Of a DNA stretch of 64,000 nucleotides, positions 28,171 through 35,933 are shown one piece after another. Position 1 is the first letter of the stretch. Every line of letters begins with the position of its first letter. The stretch spans positions 558,001 through 622,000 of the forward strand of contig JAIUOC010000001.1 of assembly GCA_020161265.1 (NCBI GenBank). Reading direction: 5' to 3'. The translations under genes and the position numbers were made by a program. Under the pieces are notes generated by a model. It was not told the DNA's origin. It worked only from the letters and a program-made list of their open reading frames with translations, and did not search any database. Source of the DNA: Chloroflexota bacterium (GTDB lineage Bacteria; Chloroflexota; Chloroflexia; Chloroflexales; Herpetosiphonaceae).

Positions 28171-29037
28171 TTAGCCGTTGATCTCCAGCAGGGTTTCGCC
28201 ATCAAGCACCTCGACGTTTGGTCGCGATTTAGCCGATTTGCGTGCGCCATCTTGCACCTTCAATGAGGTGACGATTACGCCTTTGTGCCACTCGGGGTTA
28301 TCGCGCAAGTCTTGATACAACTCTTGAACTTGGCCAGGTTTGAGCGATTCGCTGATGGTACAGCGGACCAGCCAAAGCTCAGCGGTTTCGTTGCGTTCAA
28401 GATAAAGATCAATCACATCTTTATTGAATTTATAGTTTTTGAGTTTGAAGTTATTGTTGCGAAACAATTGGGCGACCCATGAGCCAAATTTTGGCAACGG
28501 CAACGATTCAAGGTCTTCGATGCTAACGACGCGGCCTGGACGTTCGAGTTGGCCACCACGAGCACTCATTTCATCGCGCATGGCTTGGGTACGTTCTTGG
28601 CCCCGTCGCGCCATCACCGTGCCATAGGCAGGGAAGGGCAGCAAGGTCATACCAACCATCATGGCCAAGGTCAAAAAGTTGCCTTGAGCGGTCGGTACAG
28701 GCTGGTTAGGGTCATTCAAGGCTGGTTTGGCGCTAACGCTAAAAATTAAAATTGAGCCAAGCAGCAAGGCTGTGGCGCTAGCAATCAGCGAAAAAATCAC
28801 CCCATGAACCAACGCGCGGCCCTGAATCTTACGACCCAGATAAATCCCACCGCCAATTGGAATCACCCCAGCCAAATAGATCATGTAGGAGAATGGGGCA
28901 AAAATTACCAAACACCAGACCAAGCCAGTTAGCAAGCCAGCGATCCACAACTGCCGCCAGAGCAACGGAACTGCCGGAGCTTGAGGCTTCACGTCTTTCA
29001 GATCAGTTTTGGTTTCTTGAGATACGGGAGTTGCCAT
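28171..29037 (-). CDS. Membrane protein with C-terminal Mrr/restriction-endonuclease-like domain
   Basis: 288 residues. Residues ~27-160 contain four hydrophobic helices in two pairs (LWIAGLLTGLVWCLVIFA, MIYLAGVIPIGGGIYLG, VIFSLIASATALLLGSILIF, FLTLAMMVGMTLLPFPAYG). The cytoplasmic part (~185-285) has the order of an Mrr-type fold: VIDLYLER, ELWLVRCT, a VQELYQDL helix, KGVIVTSLKVQDGARKSAK and VEVLDGETLL. The strand that normally carries Glu-x-Lys reads ELWLVRC without the Lys, so cleavage activity is doubtful. AAGGAA precedes the ATG. It sits between nrdR and ribH on the same strand. Role unknown; membrane-tethered nucleic-acid binding is one possibility. Confidence 0.65.
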   Translation of the reverse strand: MATPVSQETKTDLKDVKPQAPAVPLLWRQLWIAGLLTGLVWCLVIFAPFSYMIYLAGVIPIGGGIYLGRKIQGRALVHGVIFSLIASATALLLGSILIFSVSAKPALNDPNQPVPTAQGNFLTLAMMVGMTLLPFPAYGTVMARRGQERTQAMRDEMSARGGQLERPGRVVSIEDLESLPLPKFGSWVAQLFRNNNFKLKNYKFNKDVIDLYLERNETAELWLVRCTISESLKPGQVQELYQDLRDNPEWHKGVIVTSLKVQDGARKSAKSRPNVEVLDGETLLEING

Positions 29038-29046
29038 TGCAGCTAC

Positions 29047-29499
29047 TTATTCCTTTTCCATAAGTTCTTCGACAGCTTCACGCAGCTTGCCAAGATCGCT
29101 AAATGAACGATAAACCGAGGCAAAGCGGATGTAGGCTACCTCATCGAGTGAGCGTAGGCGTTCCATCACCTGTTCGCCAATCACCGAGCTAGGAACTTCC
29201 AAGGCATCGTAGGCGATCAGGGCAGCCTCGACTTCAGTGACCAACGTTTCAATTACATCGGCTGAGATAGGCCGTTTATAGGCCGCAACCCGTAAACCGC
29301 GCAATAATTTCTCGCGGTCATATGGCTCACGGTCGCCATTTTTCTTAACGACCATGACATTAACAGATTCAACCCGTTCATAGGTTGTGAAGCGGCGATC
29401 ACAGTGTTTGCAGCGACGGCGACGACGGATGGTTTCACCATTATCAAGTTCGCGAGTATCGATCACTGCACTTTCGCCAGTGCAATACGGGCAGCGCAT
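29047..29499 (-). CDS. nrdR: Transcriptional repressor NrdR
   Basis: A 150-residue zinc-ribbon plus ATP-cone regulator of ribonucleotide reductase genes. The N-terminus MRCPYC with a second CKHC gives the four-Cys zinc ribbon; RRRRRC and RRFTTYER are family signatures; the ATP-cone ([27 protein letters not shown] segment) follows. Start ATG 29499 begins exactly at the conserved MRCPYC; the longer upstream frame is not family-like. No nrd genes are in the window. It lies 9 bp before the membrane/Mrr-like gene. Confidence 0.95.
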   Translation of the reverse strand: MRCPYCTGESAVIDTRELDNGETIRRRRRCKHCDRRFTTYERVESVNVMVVKKNGDREPYDREKLLRGLRVAAYKRPISADVIETLVTEVEAALIAYDALEVPSSVIGEQVMERLRSLDEVAYIRFASVYRSFSDLGKLREAVEELMEKE

Positions 29500-29565
29500 A
29501 GTTCCTCTTCGGCCTAGCTTAGTAGATTCATTATACCATGGCCCCATGACGCGCAGTATTGGCGC

Positions 29566-29946
29566 TTAGTTAATCGGCTCGACCAAATGCTGCCGATTGG
29601 CTGGGGCTGGGTAGGGTTCTGGCCAATATTCAACCTGCTTGATAATCAACCCATCACAAATTGTAAAAAAGCTAATCACCCGCGCCTCGACGTGGCCATC
29701 AGTAACCGAAACATCGCTACATGCCTCAGTCTCGCTGGCAATCAAACGATTGATCGTAAATTGCCAAGCGCCAGTAGCAGGATATTCTTGATTCATTTGG
29801 GCAAAGGCCGTTCTACCGCGAATCCGTTCATTTGATTGTGGCCAATCTAAAATATATTCATCGTGTAATACGCTGCCAACCGCCACAAAATCATTGGTTT
29901 GCATCAATTGCCAAAATTGGGTCACCAGTGCATGGGCATTGCTCAT
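29566..29946 (-). CDS. SnoaL-like / NTF2-fold protein
   Basis: A 126-residue single-domain protein with an NTF2-like cone fold pattern: a helical start (MSNAHALVTQFWQLMQTNDF), LHDEYILDWPQSNERIRGRTAF (typical SnoaL region) and beta strands ending in GLIIKQVEYWPEPY. Such proteins are small-molecule-binding or isomerase-like domains; the substrate cannot be deduced. ATG 29946 has TGGAG about 9 nt upstream; the frame reaches 29961 without better signals. It is 17 nt downstream of a glycosyltransferase gene and likely co-transcribed. Confidence 0.7.
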   Translation of the reverse strand: MSNAHALVTQFWQLMQTNDFVAVGSVLHDEYILDWPQSNERIRGRTAFAQMNQEYPATGAWQFTINRLIASETEACSDVSVTDGHVEARVISFFTICDGLIIKQVEYWPEPYPAPANRQHLVEPIN

Positions 29947-29963
29947 CTTTATAATCTCCACAA

Positions 29964-31148
29964 TTAAAGGGCTGCCAAGGTACGCTGAGCAACTTCATTC
30001 CAACGGCACTCGCGGAGCACAAACTCGCGGCCAGCAGCACCCATGGCGGCGCTCAGCTCAGGCCGATCCAGCAAATAGCTCAAACTACTGGCCCACTCGC
30101 GATAGCCTTGGCATGGAATCCCACCGCCGCTGCGCAATACAAAATCAGTCGTCACCGGACAATCGGCATTGACCAAGGCTGGGCGGCCTTGCAACCAGCT
30201 TTCCATCAACACAATCGAAAAGCTTTCAATCGTCGAAAGTTGGCAAAAAACGCTGGCCGCTGCGTAGGCATCATACTTGGTTTGCGGCTCGACGAAGCCC
30301 AAATCGAGTACCCACGGCGCTAAAATACTTGGGGCATTCAATTCGCCAGCGCCGATTCGCACAAAGCGCAACGGGCGACCAGTTTCAGCCTTCCATTCAC
30401 GAAAATAGGCTAGCAACTGTGGCACATGCTTACCCCAATCGGCTCGCCCAACATAGAGCAGAATTGGCTCAGCACCTAGCCCATAGTGTTGGCGAAACCG
30501 CGCCGCATCACCAACCCGATTCAGATCGATACCCTCACCCGCGACACTCGTTTTAGCCGGATCAAGCTCATACAACCGCAAGGCTAAATCGCGCTCAGGC
30601 CGACTATTGAAAATCGTGCCTTGCGCACGCCGCAACATTTCACGATAGGTCGAATAGTAGGCATATGGCTCATCATGCAAGCAAGGAATATGATAAGCCC
30701 GACCTTGCGCCAAAAAACTACCCCAATACGACAAGCCCATCGGGTAGGGCATAAAAATGCAGCGCCGCTCAGGATGTGCTAACAAATGTTCATATAAACC
30801 ATCGCTATTTGGCAAGCTACCCAATAAATTAATTTCATGGGCTGGATGGTCGGGCAAGCGCCGCCCAGAACGAGCTGCTAAACGCCGCACCACTGGCGGA
30901 ATACCCATCGCTGGCGCGGCCATCGGCCAACGCCGAATTGGCAGACCATTCCAATCGCTCAAGCCAGCGGGATAGTGCTCAGCCGTCCGTTCAGTAAATG
31001 AATCACGGCCTGTCGTCGTCCAAACTTCAATATCCGCGCCTTGAGCATGGATGGCCTGGGCCAGATCGCGGGCTTGATCTTCGGCTCCACCACGAGTATC
31101 GGGGCCAAACCATGGCGTTACCAGCGCTACAGGACGTTGCGATCTCAT
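29964..31148 (-). CDS. Glycosyltransferase family 4 protein
   Basis: 394 residues, two Rossmann-like halves (GT-B). The N-terminal VTPWFGPDTRGGAEDQARDLA is the acceptor-side Gly-Gly-Ala loop of GT4 enzymes. The C-terminal half has LLYVGRADWGKH and the ESFSIVLME motif (Glu-x7-Glu) that binds the nucleotide sugar. No membrane segment, so cytoplasmic or peripheral. Its start overlaps the stop of an upstream coiled-coil protein by 4 nt, and that protein may be a partner. The sugar and acceptor are unknown; cell-surface polysaccharide or glycolipid is the usual role. Confidence 0.85.
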   Translation of the reverse strand: MRSQRPVALVTPWFGPDTRGGAEDQARDLAQAIHAQGADIEVWTTTGRDSFTERTAEHYPAGLSDWNGLPIRRWPMAAPAMGIPPVVRRLAARSGRRLPDHPAHEINLLGSLPNSDGLYEHLLAHPERRCIFMPYPMGLSYWGSFLAQGRAYHIPCLHDEPYAYYSTYREMLRRAQGTIFNSRPERDLALRLYELDPAKTSVAGEGIDLNRVGDAARFRQHYGLGAEPILLYVGRADWGKHVPQLLAYFREWKAETGRPLRFVRIGAGELNAPSILAPWVLDLGFVEPQTKYDAYAAASVFCQLSTIESFSIVLMESWLQGRPALVNADCPVTTDFVLRSGGGIPCQGYREWASSLSYLLDRPELSAAMGAAGREFVLRECRWNEVAQRTLAAL

Positions 31149-31552
31149 GCTTGGCGCTCACGTTCAAGTTCAACCACCCGCGCTCGGAGCAACGCAATCT
31201 CAGCCCGTTGCTCATCGATTGTGGTAACTAAGCCATGCAAGGTACGCACAATTGCATCGTTGGCGGCATTTTGTTGCTCAGCAATCGGGTTGATATACCA
31301 ACGCAGATAGCGCCGCACAACTTTATTCAATGTCGCAATGACTTTTTGGGGCAAGGTTTCGCCATGCAACGGCCAATGCACGCTGACCACGCGCGTAGCC
31401 TCGACCTCGGCTAATAAGCGCTTGAGATCAACATCGCTTAGTTGGGGTTCATTGGATTGGTCGATTAAACCATTTGCGCGACGTTGGCGAATTCCATCAC
31501 GGATTTCGGCCAAAATCGCGCCAACATCGATTGGGGCTGGGTGCTCTGCCAT
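31145..31552 (-). CDS. Small coiled-coil protein coupled to glycosyltransferase
   Basis: 135 residues. It has a charged N-terminal half (LAEIRDGIRQRRA; VDLKRLLAEVEATRVV), a basic middle (KVVRRYLRWYINPIAEQQN) and a C-terminal heptad-rich helix (TIDEQRAEIALLRARVVELERERQA). The RYLRWYINPI region is met in proteins next to glycosyltransferases in several bacteria, as remembered. GAGGCAG precedes the ATG. Translationally coupled to the GT4 gene (ATGA overlap), so it probably assists or scaffolds that enzyme. Function otherwise unknown. Confidence 0.7.
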   Translation of the reverse strand: MAEHPAPIDVGAILAEIRDGIRQRRANGLIDQSNEPQLSDVDLKRLLAEVEATRVVSVHWPLHGETLPQKVIATLNKVVRRYLRWYINPIAEQQNAANDAIVRTLHGLVTTIDEQRAEIALLRARVVELERERQA

Positions 31553-31617
31553 TGGTCTGCCTCATGCGCTAATCATTTCTGCGGGCAGTATAGCAGCAAA
31601 TTTAACCGAAGCTGGCA

Positions 31618-32199
31618 TTACAAGGTTTCACCGCGTTCGAGCAAAGCTACAAATTCTTGAATGCGCTTCGTGCGGGTTTCGGGCTTTTTAGCAGTTTGGA
31701 TGCGAAACAAAAACGAATAGCGCTGTGATGATTTGAGTGTAGCAAAAAAACTAGCGGCAGTTGGGCTAGCATCGAGTGCGGCCTGAAAATCCTCAGGAAT
31801 CGTGGCATTCTTCTGTGAATCGTAGGCAGCATCCCAACGGCCATCAGCTTTAGCGCGTGCAACTTCGGCCTCGCCAGCGGGTTGCATCAAGCCAGCAGCG
31901 GTTAAGCGTTCAATATGGCCGCGATTAACGTTTGACCAGATGCTTTTTTTGCCGCGCGGCGTAAACTTTTGCAACCAAGCTTGCGCATCAAAACTCTTTT
32001 TTTGGCCGTCAATCCAGCCATAGCACAATGCCACATCGAGCGCCTCGGCATAATTAATTGAAGCAATGCCCGTAGCTTTTTTGGCCATTTTAAGCCAGAT
32101 GCCCTTGCTGGTGGCATGTTCAGAGTCGAGCCATTCACGCCATGCCGCTTGATCAACAAAACTAAGCGTTGGTAATTCAGCTTTTGGTTTTTCACTCAT
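31618..32199 (-). CDS. YdeI/OmdA-family protein
   Basis: 193 residues matching the YdeI / OmpD-associated (bacteriocin-protection) family. Recognisable segments are WREWLDSEHATSKGIWLKMAKK, SINYAEALDVALCYGWIDGQKK, the FTPRGKKSIWSNVNRGHIERL motif and the C-terminal YSFLFRIQTAKKPETRTKRI. The biochemical function of the family is not established. ATG 32199 is chosen (ACGGAG upstream, family-like N-terminus); the frame extends to 32232. Single gene, cytoplasmic. Confidence 0.85.
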   Translation of the reverse strand: MSEKPKAELPTLSFVDQAAWREWLDSEHATSKGIWLKMAKKATGIASINYAEALDVALCYGWIDGQKKSFDAQAWLQKFTPRGKKSIWSNVNRGHIERLTAAGLMQPAGEAEVARAKADGRWDAAYDSQKNATIPEDFQAALDASPTAASFFATLKSSQRYSFLFRIQTAKKPETRTKRIQEFVALLERGETL

Positions 32200-32277
32200 C
32201 ACACACTCCGTTAAAAAAACTGACGTGTTCATGGAATCCCCAAAACCATGAACACGCCACCCAAGATACTATTAAAT

Positions 32278-33306
32278 TTAGGGTGTAGCAATAAATCCAT
32301 TCACAAACGACTCGCCCACTGCAACATCTTGTTTGAGAATATTTTGTTGGCGCAAGAAATCGTGAGTCGCTTGCCAAGTGGCCTGATCAGTAAACCCAAG
32401 GCCGTATTTAGCGGTCGAATCGCTTTGCCAATAGCCAATTGTTTCAGCTAAAACTTTTTGCTGCAAGGCTTTTGTTACATCATCAGCCGCTTGCAGCTCG
32501 GGAATTTCACGCAAACTATTATTAAAGGCCTGCGTTGGATCAGCAATCGTCTCGCTCATGCCTTTTAATGTGGCTTTGACAAAGCCCATAACCACCGTGG
32601 GTTGCTCTTTAATTAAGCTTTCATTAACAATAAGGCCATCAGAGGTCAAGGCAAACGAATCTGACACCCGAATAATATTTAATTTAACCCCAGCCTCGGC
32701 CAACTGAATTGGCTCATTATTGCCATAGCCACTGGCAACCTGGACTTTATCTTCGCTCAGCGCTTGAACTTGGGCAAAGCCAATTTCTTGAATATTCAAA
32801 TCGCTCTCTTGCAAGGAATTTGAATACATCAACGCCAACAAACCAATATACGAAGCCCCAAAGCGGCCTGGAATCCCAACACTTTTGCCTTTGAGATCGG
32901 CTGGAGTTTTGATATTCAGCTCAGCTTTGCTATAAAAAACAATCGGCGAGCGTTGGCTTATCGTTGCAACGGTCATAATCGGCAAGCCTTGCGCTCGTGC
33001 TAGCAGCACCGAATCGCCGCCAGCCATGCCAAATTGAACTGAGCCATTGGCCACCCGCTGGACTGAATCAGTTTCATATTGATAATCGAAGGTTACATCT
33101 AAGCCTTCAGCTTCGTAGTAGCCTTGGGTTTTGGCTAAATAAAACGGGGCAAATTGAATATTTGGCACATAGGGCATGGCAATCGTTACTTTGGTTAGCG
33201 GTTTTGCTTGATCATTGCCCGTAACGGCGGTTGGCGTGGCAGTTTGCCCACCACACGCCGCCAAAAAGAAAAGCCCAGCCACGGCTAAGATACGACGATA
33301 ACGCAT
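32278..33306 (-). CDS. ribY: RibY-type riboflavin-binding lipoprotein (NMT1/ThiY-like)
   Basis: A 342-residue substrate-binding lipoprotein. The signal sequence ends in the lipobox LAAC (near residues 15-18). The NMT1/THI5-like fold is shown by VPNIQFAPFYLAKTQGYYEAEGLDV, GSVQFGMAGGDSVLLARAQG and DLKGKSVGIPGRFGASY. By sequence alone it could be a thiamine-precursor or nitrate/taurine-type binding protein. The FMN riboswitch upstream of its permease partner points to riboflavin, as in RibXY systems described from Chloroflexi. ATG 33306 has TGGAG 6 nt upstream. No ATPase gene is adjacent, also typical of ribXY. Confidence 0.8.
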   Translation of the reverse strand: MRYRRILAVAGLFFLAACGGQTATPTAVTGNDQAKPLTKVTIAMPYVPNIQFAPFYLAKTQGYYEAEGLDVTFDYQYETDSVQRVANGSVQFGMAGGDSVLLARAQGLPIMTVATISQRSPIVFYSKAELNIKTPADLKGKSVGIPGRFGASYIGLLALMYSNSLQESDLNIQEIGFAQVQALSEDKVQVASGYGNNEPIQLAEAGVKLNIIRVSDSFALTSDGLIVNESLIKEQPTVVMGFVKATLKGMSETIADPTQAFNNSLREIPELQAADDVTKALQQKVLAETIGYWQSDSTAKYGLGFTDQATWQATHDFLRQQNILKQDVAVGESFVNGFIATP

Positions 33307-33327
33307 TGAAAACTCCATCCAAAAAAA

Positions 33328-34152
33328 TTATTCCCAGGTGACCAAACGTCGTTCTAGCCACATTGCTAGCTGATAAAACCCAAATGTCAGCAAACCGAGG
33401 GTCAACAAAGCCGCAAAAATCAGCGGCGTATCGAATAAACCACGAGCGATATTAATCAGCGCTCCCAGCCCTTCGCGGCCACCAATAAACTCAGCGACAA
33501 CCGCGCCAGTCGTGGCCAAGGCCAGGCCTGTTTTGATCCCACCGAAAATCCCCGGCAAGGCCAAGGGCAATTCAATCTGCCACAAACTTTGCCAGCGATT
33601 GGCTCCGCTGATCGCCGCCATTTCACGAATATCGCGAGGCACGCTGCGCAAAGCCACAATCACGCTGCTGAGCATCGGAAAGAAGGTAACCAAGGCGGCA
33701 ACCAACAATTTAGCCCGCAAATCAGCACCAACCCAAATCAAAATCAACGGCGCAACCGCGACGATTGGAATCGCTTGAACAATCGCCAGTTGCGGCGAGA
33801 CAATCCGATCGAGCCAATGCCAATGGGCCAAGATATAGCCCAAAACCAAGCTTGCACCAAAGGCCAAGCCAAAACCGCCCAGTGCCTCGATTAAGGTGCG
33901 AGAGGTGTGTTGCAGCAACGCACCTTGGGTTAATTCCTGCCACCAGCGGCTAGCAACGGCTTCAGGCGTTGGCAAAACAAAGGCTGGGTATTGCTGCCAA
34001 GCAACTAACCCGCGCCATGCCAACAGCAAGCCCAGCAACGAAAGCCCAACCCACAACCGACTCGAACCCAACCAAGCACGGCGTTGCTTGCGGCGCACCG
34101 TGGTTTGAGGATATTCAGCAACATAGGCCATGTGGCCATAATCTTGAAGCAT
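33328..34152 (-). CDS. ribX: RibX-type riboflavin ABC transporter permease
   Basis: A 274-residue permease of the SsuC/ThiX family with about six membrane helices and the ATPase-contact EAA-like loop (MAAISGANRWQSLWQIELPLALPGIFGG). First gene after the FMN riboswitch and 21 nt upstream of ribY. ATG 34152 is preceded by an AGG Shine-Dalgarno lying in a 10-nt segment that can pair with RNA just 3' of the riboswitch, suggesting control of translation by FMN. An upstream in-frame ATG would lie in that leader and is not used here. It needs an ATPase encoded elsewhere. Confidence 0.82.
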   Translation of the reverse strand: MLQDYGHMAYVAEYPQTTVRRKQRRAWLGSSRLWVGLSLLGLLLAWRGLVAWQQYPAFVLPTPEAVASRWWQELTQGALLQHTSRTLIEALGGFGLAFGASLVLGYILAHWHWLDRIVSPQLAIVQAIPIVAVAPLILIWVGADLRAKLLVAALVTFFPMLSSVIVALRSVPRDIREMAAISGANRWQSLWQIELPLALPGIFGGIKTGLALATTGAVVAEFIGGREGLGALINIARGLFDTPLIFAALLTLGLLTFGFYQLAMWLERRLVTWE

Positions 34153-34155
34153 AAG

Positions 34156-34296
34156 TGTGTACCTAAAAACAAAAAACCCCAAAAGAATCAATCATCTCAG
34201 GGTCAATCAAAACGTAACTGCAAGCAACCCAAGCGCCGCTGCAACCAAACAGCACGCCTGAATTACGCAAATAACCCACACCATTGTAGGTACACA
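34156..34296 (-). promoter_or_regulatory. Possible Shine-Dalgarno-sequestering helix of the FMN riboswitch leader
   Basis: In the mRNA (minus strand) UGUGUACCUA, from 34296-34287 just 3' of the aptamer, is exactly complementary to UAGGUACACA from 34165-34156. The latter contains the AGG ribosome binding site 9 nt before the ribX ATG. A T-rich tract (around 34167-34176) lies just upstream. This 10-bp pairing would hide the start site in one state. Confidence 0.55.
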
Positions 34297-34308
34297 TACG
34301 TTGATCGA

Positions 34309-34434
34309 TCTTCTTCCATCCGGACTTTAACCGTCGGCTCTGGATTCGCACCAGCATCCTACCTTGCGGCTCGCGGGCTTATGTGGCTGAACCACCATCA
34401 CCGCCGATAAGGAATTTCACCTAACCCTGAAGAC
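34309..34434 (-). promoter_or_regulatory. FMN riboswitch (RFN element)
   Basis: Read on the minus strand, the leader has the RFN landmarks in order: UCUUCAGGGUUAGGUGAAAU at the 5' side, UCGGCGGUGAU, AGCCCGCGAGC, GCUGGUGCGAAUCCAGAGCC, and finally GACGGUUAAAGUCCGGAUGG followed by AAGAAGA. P1 closes between GUCUUC and GAAGA. It senses flavin mononucleotide and should reduce ribXY expression when FMN is plentiful. The downstream RNA (34308-34153) is 156 nt with no convincing gene. Confidence 0.95.
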
Positions 34435-34454
34435 CAAAGTATTTAGTTATCTCT

Positions 34455-34483
34455 ACGATAGCACTGTGTTTTGTAGCTGTCAA
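34455..34483 (-). promoter_or_regulatory. Promoter of the riboswitch-ribXY transcript
   Basis: On the minus strand TTGACA (34483-34478) is followed after exactly 17 nt by TATCGT (34460-34455). Transcription would start near 34448, about 14 nt before the riboswitch. The -35 box is a perfect consensus. Confidence 0.7.
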
Positions 34484-34573
34484 TACACTATCAGCCCGAT
34501 TAGCCGAATGCGGGATCAGGGGGTTCGTGTCATTCGTACAATTCGTGGCTACAAATTCCACGTTCTTCGCCAA

Positions 34574-34605
34574 CAAAAAAGCAACTGCCACAATTGACAG
34601 TTGCT
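34574..34605 (-). terminator. Rho-independent terminator of the roadblock gene
   Basis: On the minus strand AGCAACTGTCA - ATTG - TGGCAGTTGCT (one mismatch) is followed directly by six T. It lies 26 bp after the stop at 34632. Stem, tight loop and U-run are textbook. Confidence 0.9.
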
Positions 34606-34631
34606 GTGTATCTAGCTGAAATCAGGCAAGT

Positions 34632-34997
34632 TTAGAACTCGATTTTTTCTTCGATCTCGCTCAGCATAATTCGGGCAAGCGCCAAATTGGCGGTAGGTTT
34701 GTTCAACGCTAGGTACAAGAAAATACTGGGTTTCTTTTGCAAAATCCGAATCAGGTGATACTGAGAACCCAAGGTAATCAAAATATCTTCAATCTGATCC
34801 TTCAAACCAAGCCGACTCATAACTTTCATTTTAGCACGTACTACTTCAGTGTTGCCCGCCGCAGCCAACTCTAGGTTCAAGGCGCTATTTCCGCCAGCAG
34901 TGCCAAGGGTCATGCCACTGGTATAATCGACCAACGCAACGCCTAACGCACCATCGATGTTCATCGCCGCTTCGAGTGACTGTTTAATGTTATTCAT
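34632..34997 (-). CDS. Roadblock/LC7-domain protein
   Basis: A 121-residue single roadblock fold: helix (MNNIKQSLEAAMNIDGALGVALVDYTSGMTLG), central strands and the VRAKMKVMSRLGLKDQIEDILITLGSQYHLIR segment. Bacterial roadblock proteins often bind or regulate small Ras-like GTPases (MglA/MglB type). No GTPase gene is adjacent, so its partner is unknown. ATG 34997 has AAAGGACG upstream; an upstream frame to 35030 is rejected. Monocistronic, with its own terminator. Confidence 0.8.
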   Translation of the reverse strand: MNNIKQSLEAAMNIDGALGVALVDYTSGMTLGTAGGNSALNLELAAAGNTEVVRAKMKVMSRLGLKDQIEDILITLGSQYHLIRILQKKPSIFLYLALNKPTANLALARIMLSEIEEKIEF

Positions 34998-35121
34998 ACA
35001 ACGTCCTTTTGTTCTACACTCCAGACACACACCGCTATCATAGAAGGATTAAACTAGCCCGTCAAGAGTTAGCAGCAAATTGGCTAACTATTAATTTAGC
35101 CCGCTATTCAGGTTGATCGCC

Positions 35122-35760
35122 TTAGGTAAAGCGCTCGATGACCTTCAAACTTCCTGATTGATCAATCCAGACTTCTAGCCATGGCTCAGCTTCAGCATAG
35201 GTACAGACGAGCAGGTGGTGCGTCAACAACTCAGCCCAATCGCCATCAGGCCAAACCATATGCCAACCGCCAATTGCAGCGATCGCATCTTCACGATAGA
35301 GCGGGTGGTGCGCTTGATATACAGCTTCATAGGCATCAACCAATGATCGATCTGGAATATCGTCGGCACAAATCCAGGCACGATCTTCGCGAAATGGCGC
35401 AATCCATGCCTGAATTGCCGCTGACCCAAAACGTAATACTGCATCTAATGGCGGTAAGCTGGTTGTTGTTTGCGCATACAGCGCAATCATGGTTGCATCG
35501 CCAGCGCAATCAGATGGCTGGGTTTTAATCGTGGCAGAGTAATACCCCTGCTCAGGATCAATCAGATCTATGTGCAAACAGCCTTGCCGATTGATCATTG
35601 GTAGGTAATAACAATCAAGCATTAATATCGGAGTTTGCTGCGGATCTAGACCGCCCCAATAGCCTACAATCGGCTGCTCAGGGTTGGTTGGTTCTGCGGT
35701 GAGCATTGCCCATGGACGAACCAACTCGTGGGCTTCGATAAGTAAGGTTGCTAAATCCAC
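35122..35760 (-). CDS. Unknown cytoplasmic protein, 212 aa
   Basis: The start is GTG at 35760 with GAGGAG 8 nt upstream. The protein is acidic and Trp-rich (IVGYWGGLD, GWHMVWPDGDW, AEPWLEVWIDQSG), with no signal peptide, membrane helix or recognised motif. Composition and compact length suggest a folded soluble protein, perhaps an immunity- or SMI1-like domain, but no defining motif supports that. It is followed downstream by the roadblock gene on the same strand with a ~124-bp gap. Confidence 0.6.
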   Translation of the reverse strand: MDLATLLIEAHELVRPWAMLTAEPTNPEQPIVGYWGGLDPQQTPILMLDCYYLPMINRQGCLHIDLIDPEQGYYSATIKTQPSDCAGDATMIALYAQTTTSLPPLDAVLRFGSAAIQAWIAPFREDRAWICADDIPDRSLVDAYEAVYQAHHPLYREDAIAAIGGWHMVWPDGDWAELLTHHLLVCTYAEAEPWLEVWIDQSGSLKVIERFT

Positions 35761-35933
35761 TCAAAAATCTCCTCGTTCACATAGTTCTATAGCCCATAGC
35801 GTAGCGCAAAAGCCTATTTATTTACAAGCTGGATATCGAGGCCAGTAAACGCGCTTAAAACATAGGATCGGCTGGCTTGAAATTAGCTAGATTTGGCATA
35901 GAATAAACTGAATCATCGTGCTAGAGAGAAGTT

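Noticed and set aside
34163-34357. 64-codon ORF in the ribX leader
   Set aside because: It overlaps the FMN riboswitch and its expression platform, with no ribosome binding site or protein-like features.
33328-34434. TPP riboswitch and thiamine-precursor transport
   Set aside because: The protein families permit it, but the leader has the full RFN landmarks (for example AGCCCGCGAGC and GUCCGGAUGG) rather than a THI element.
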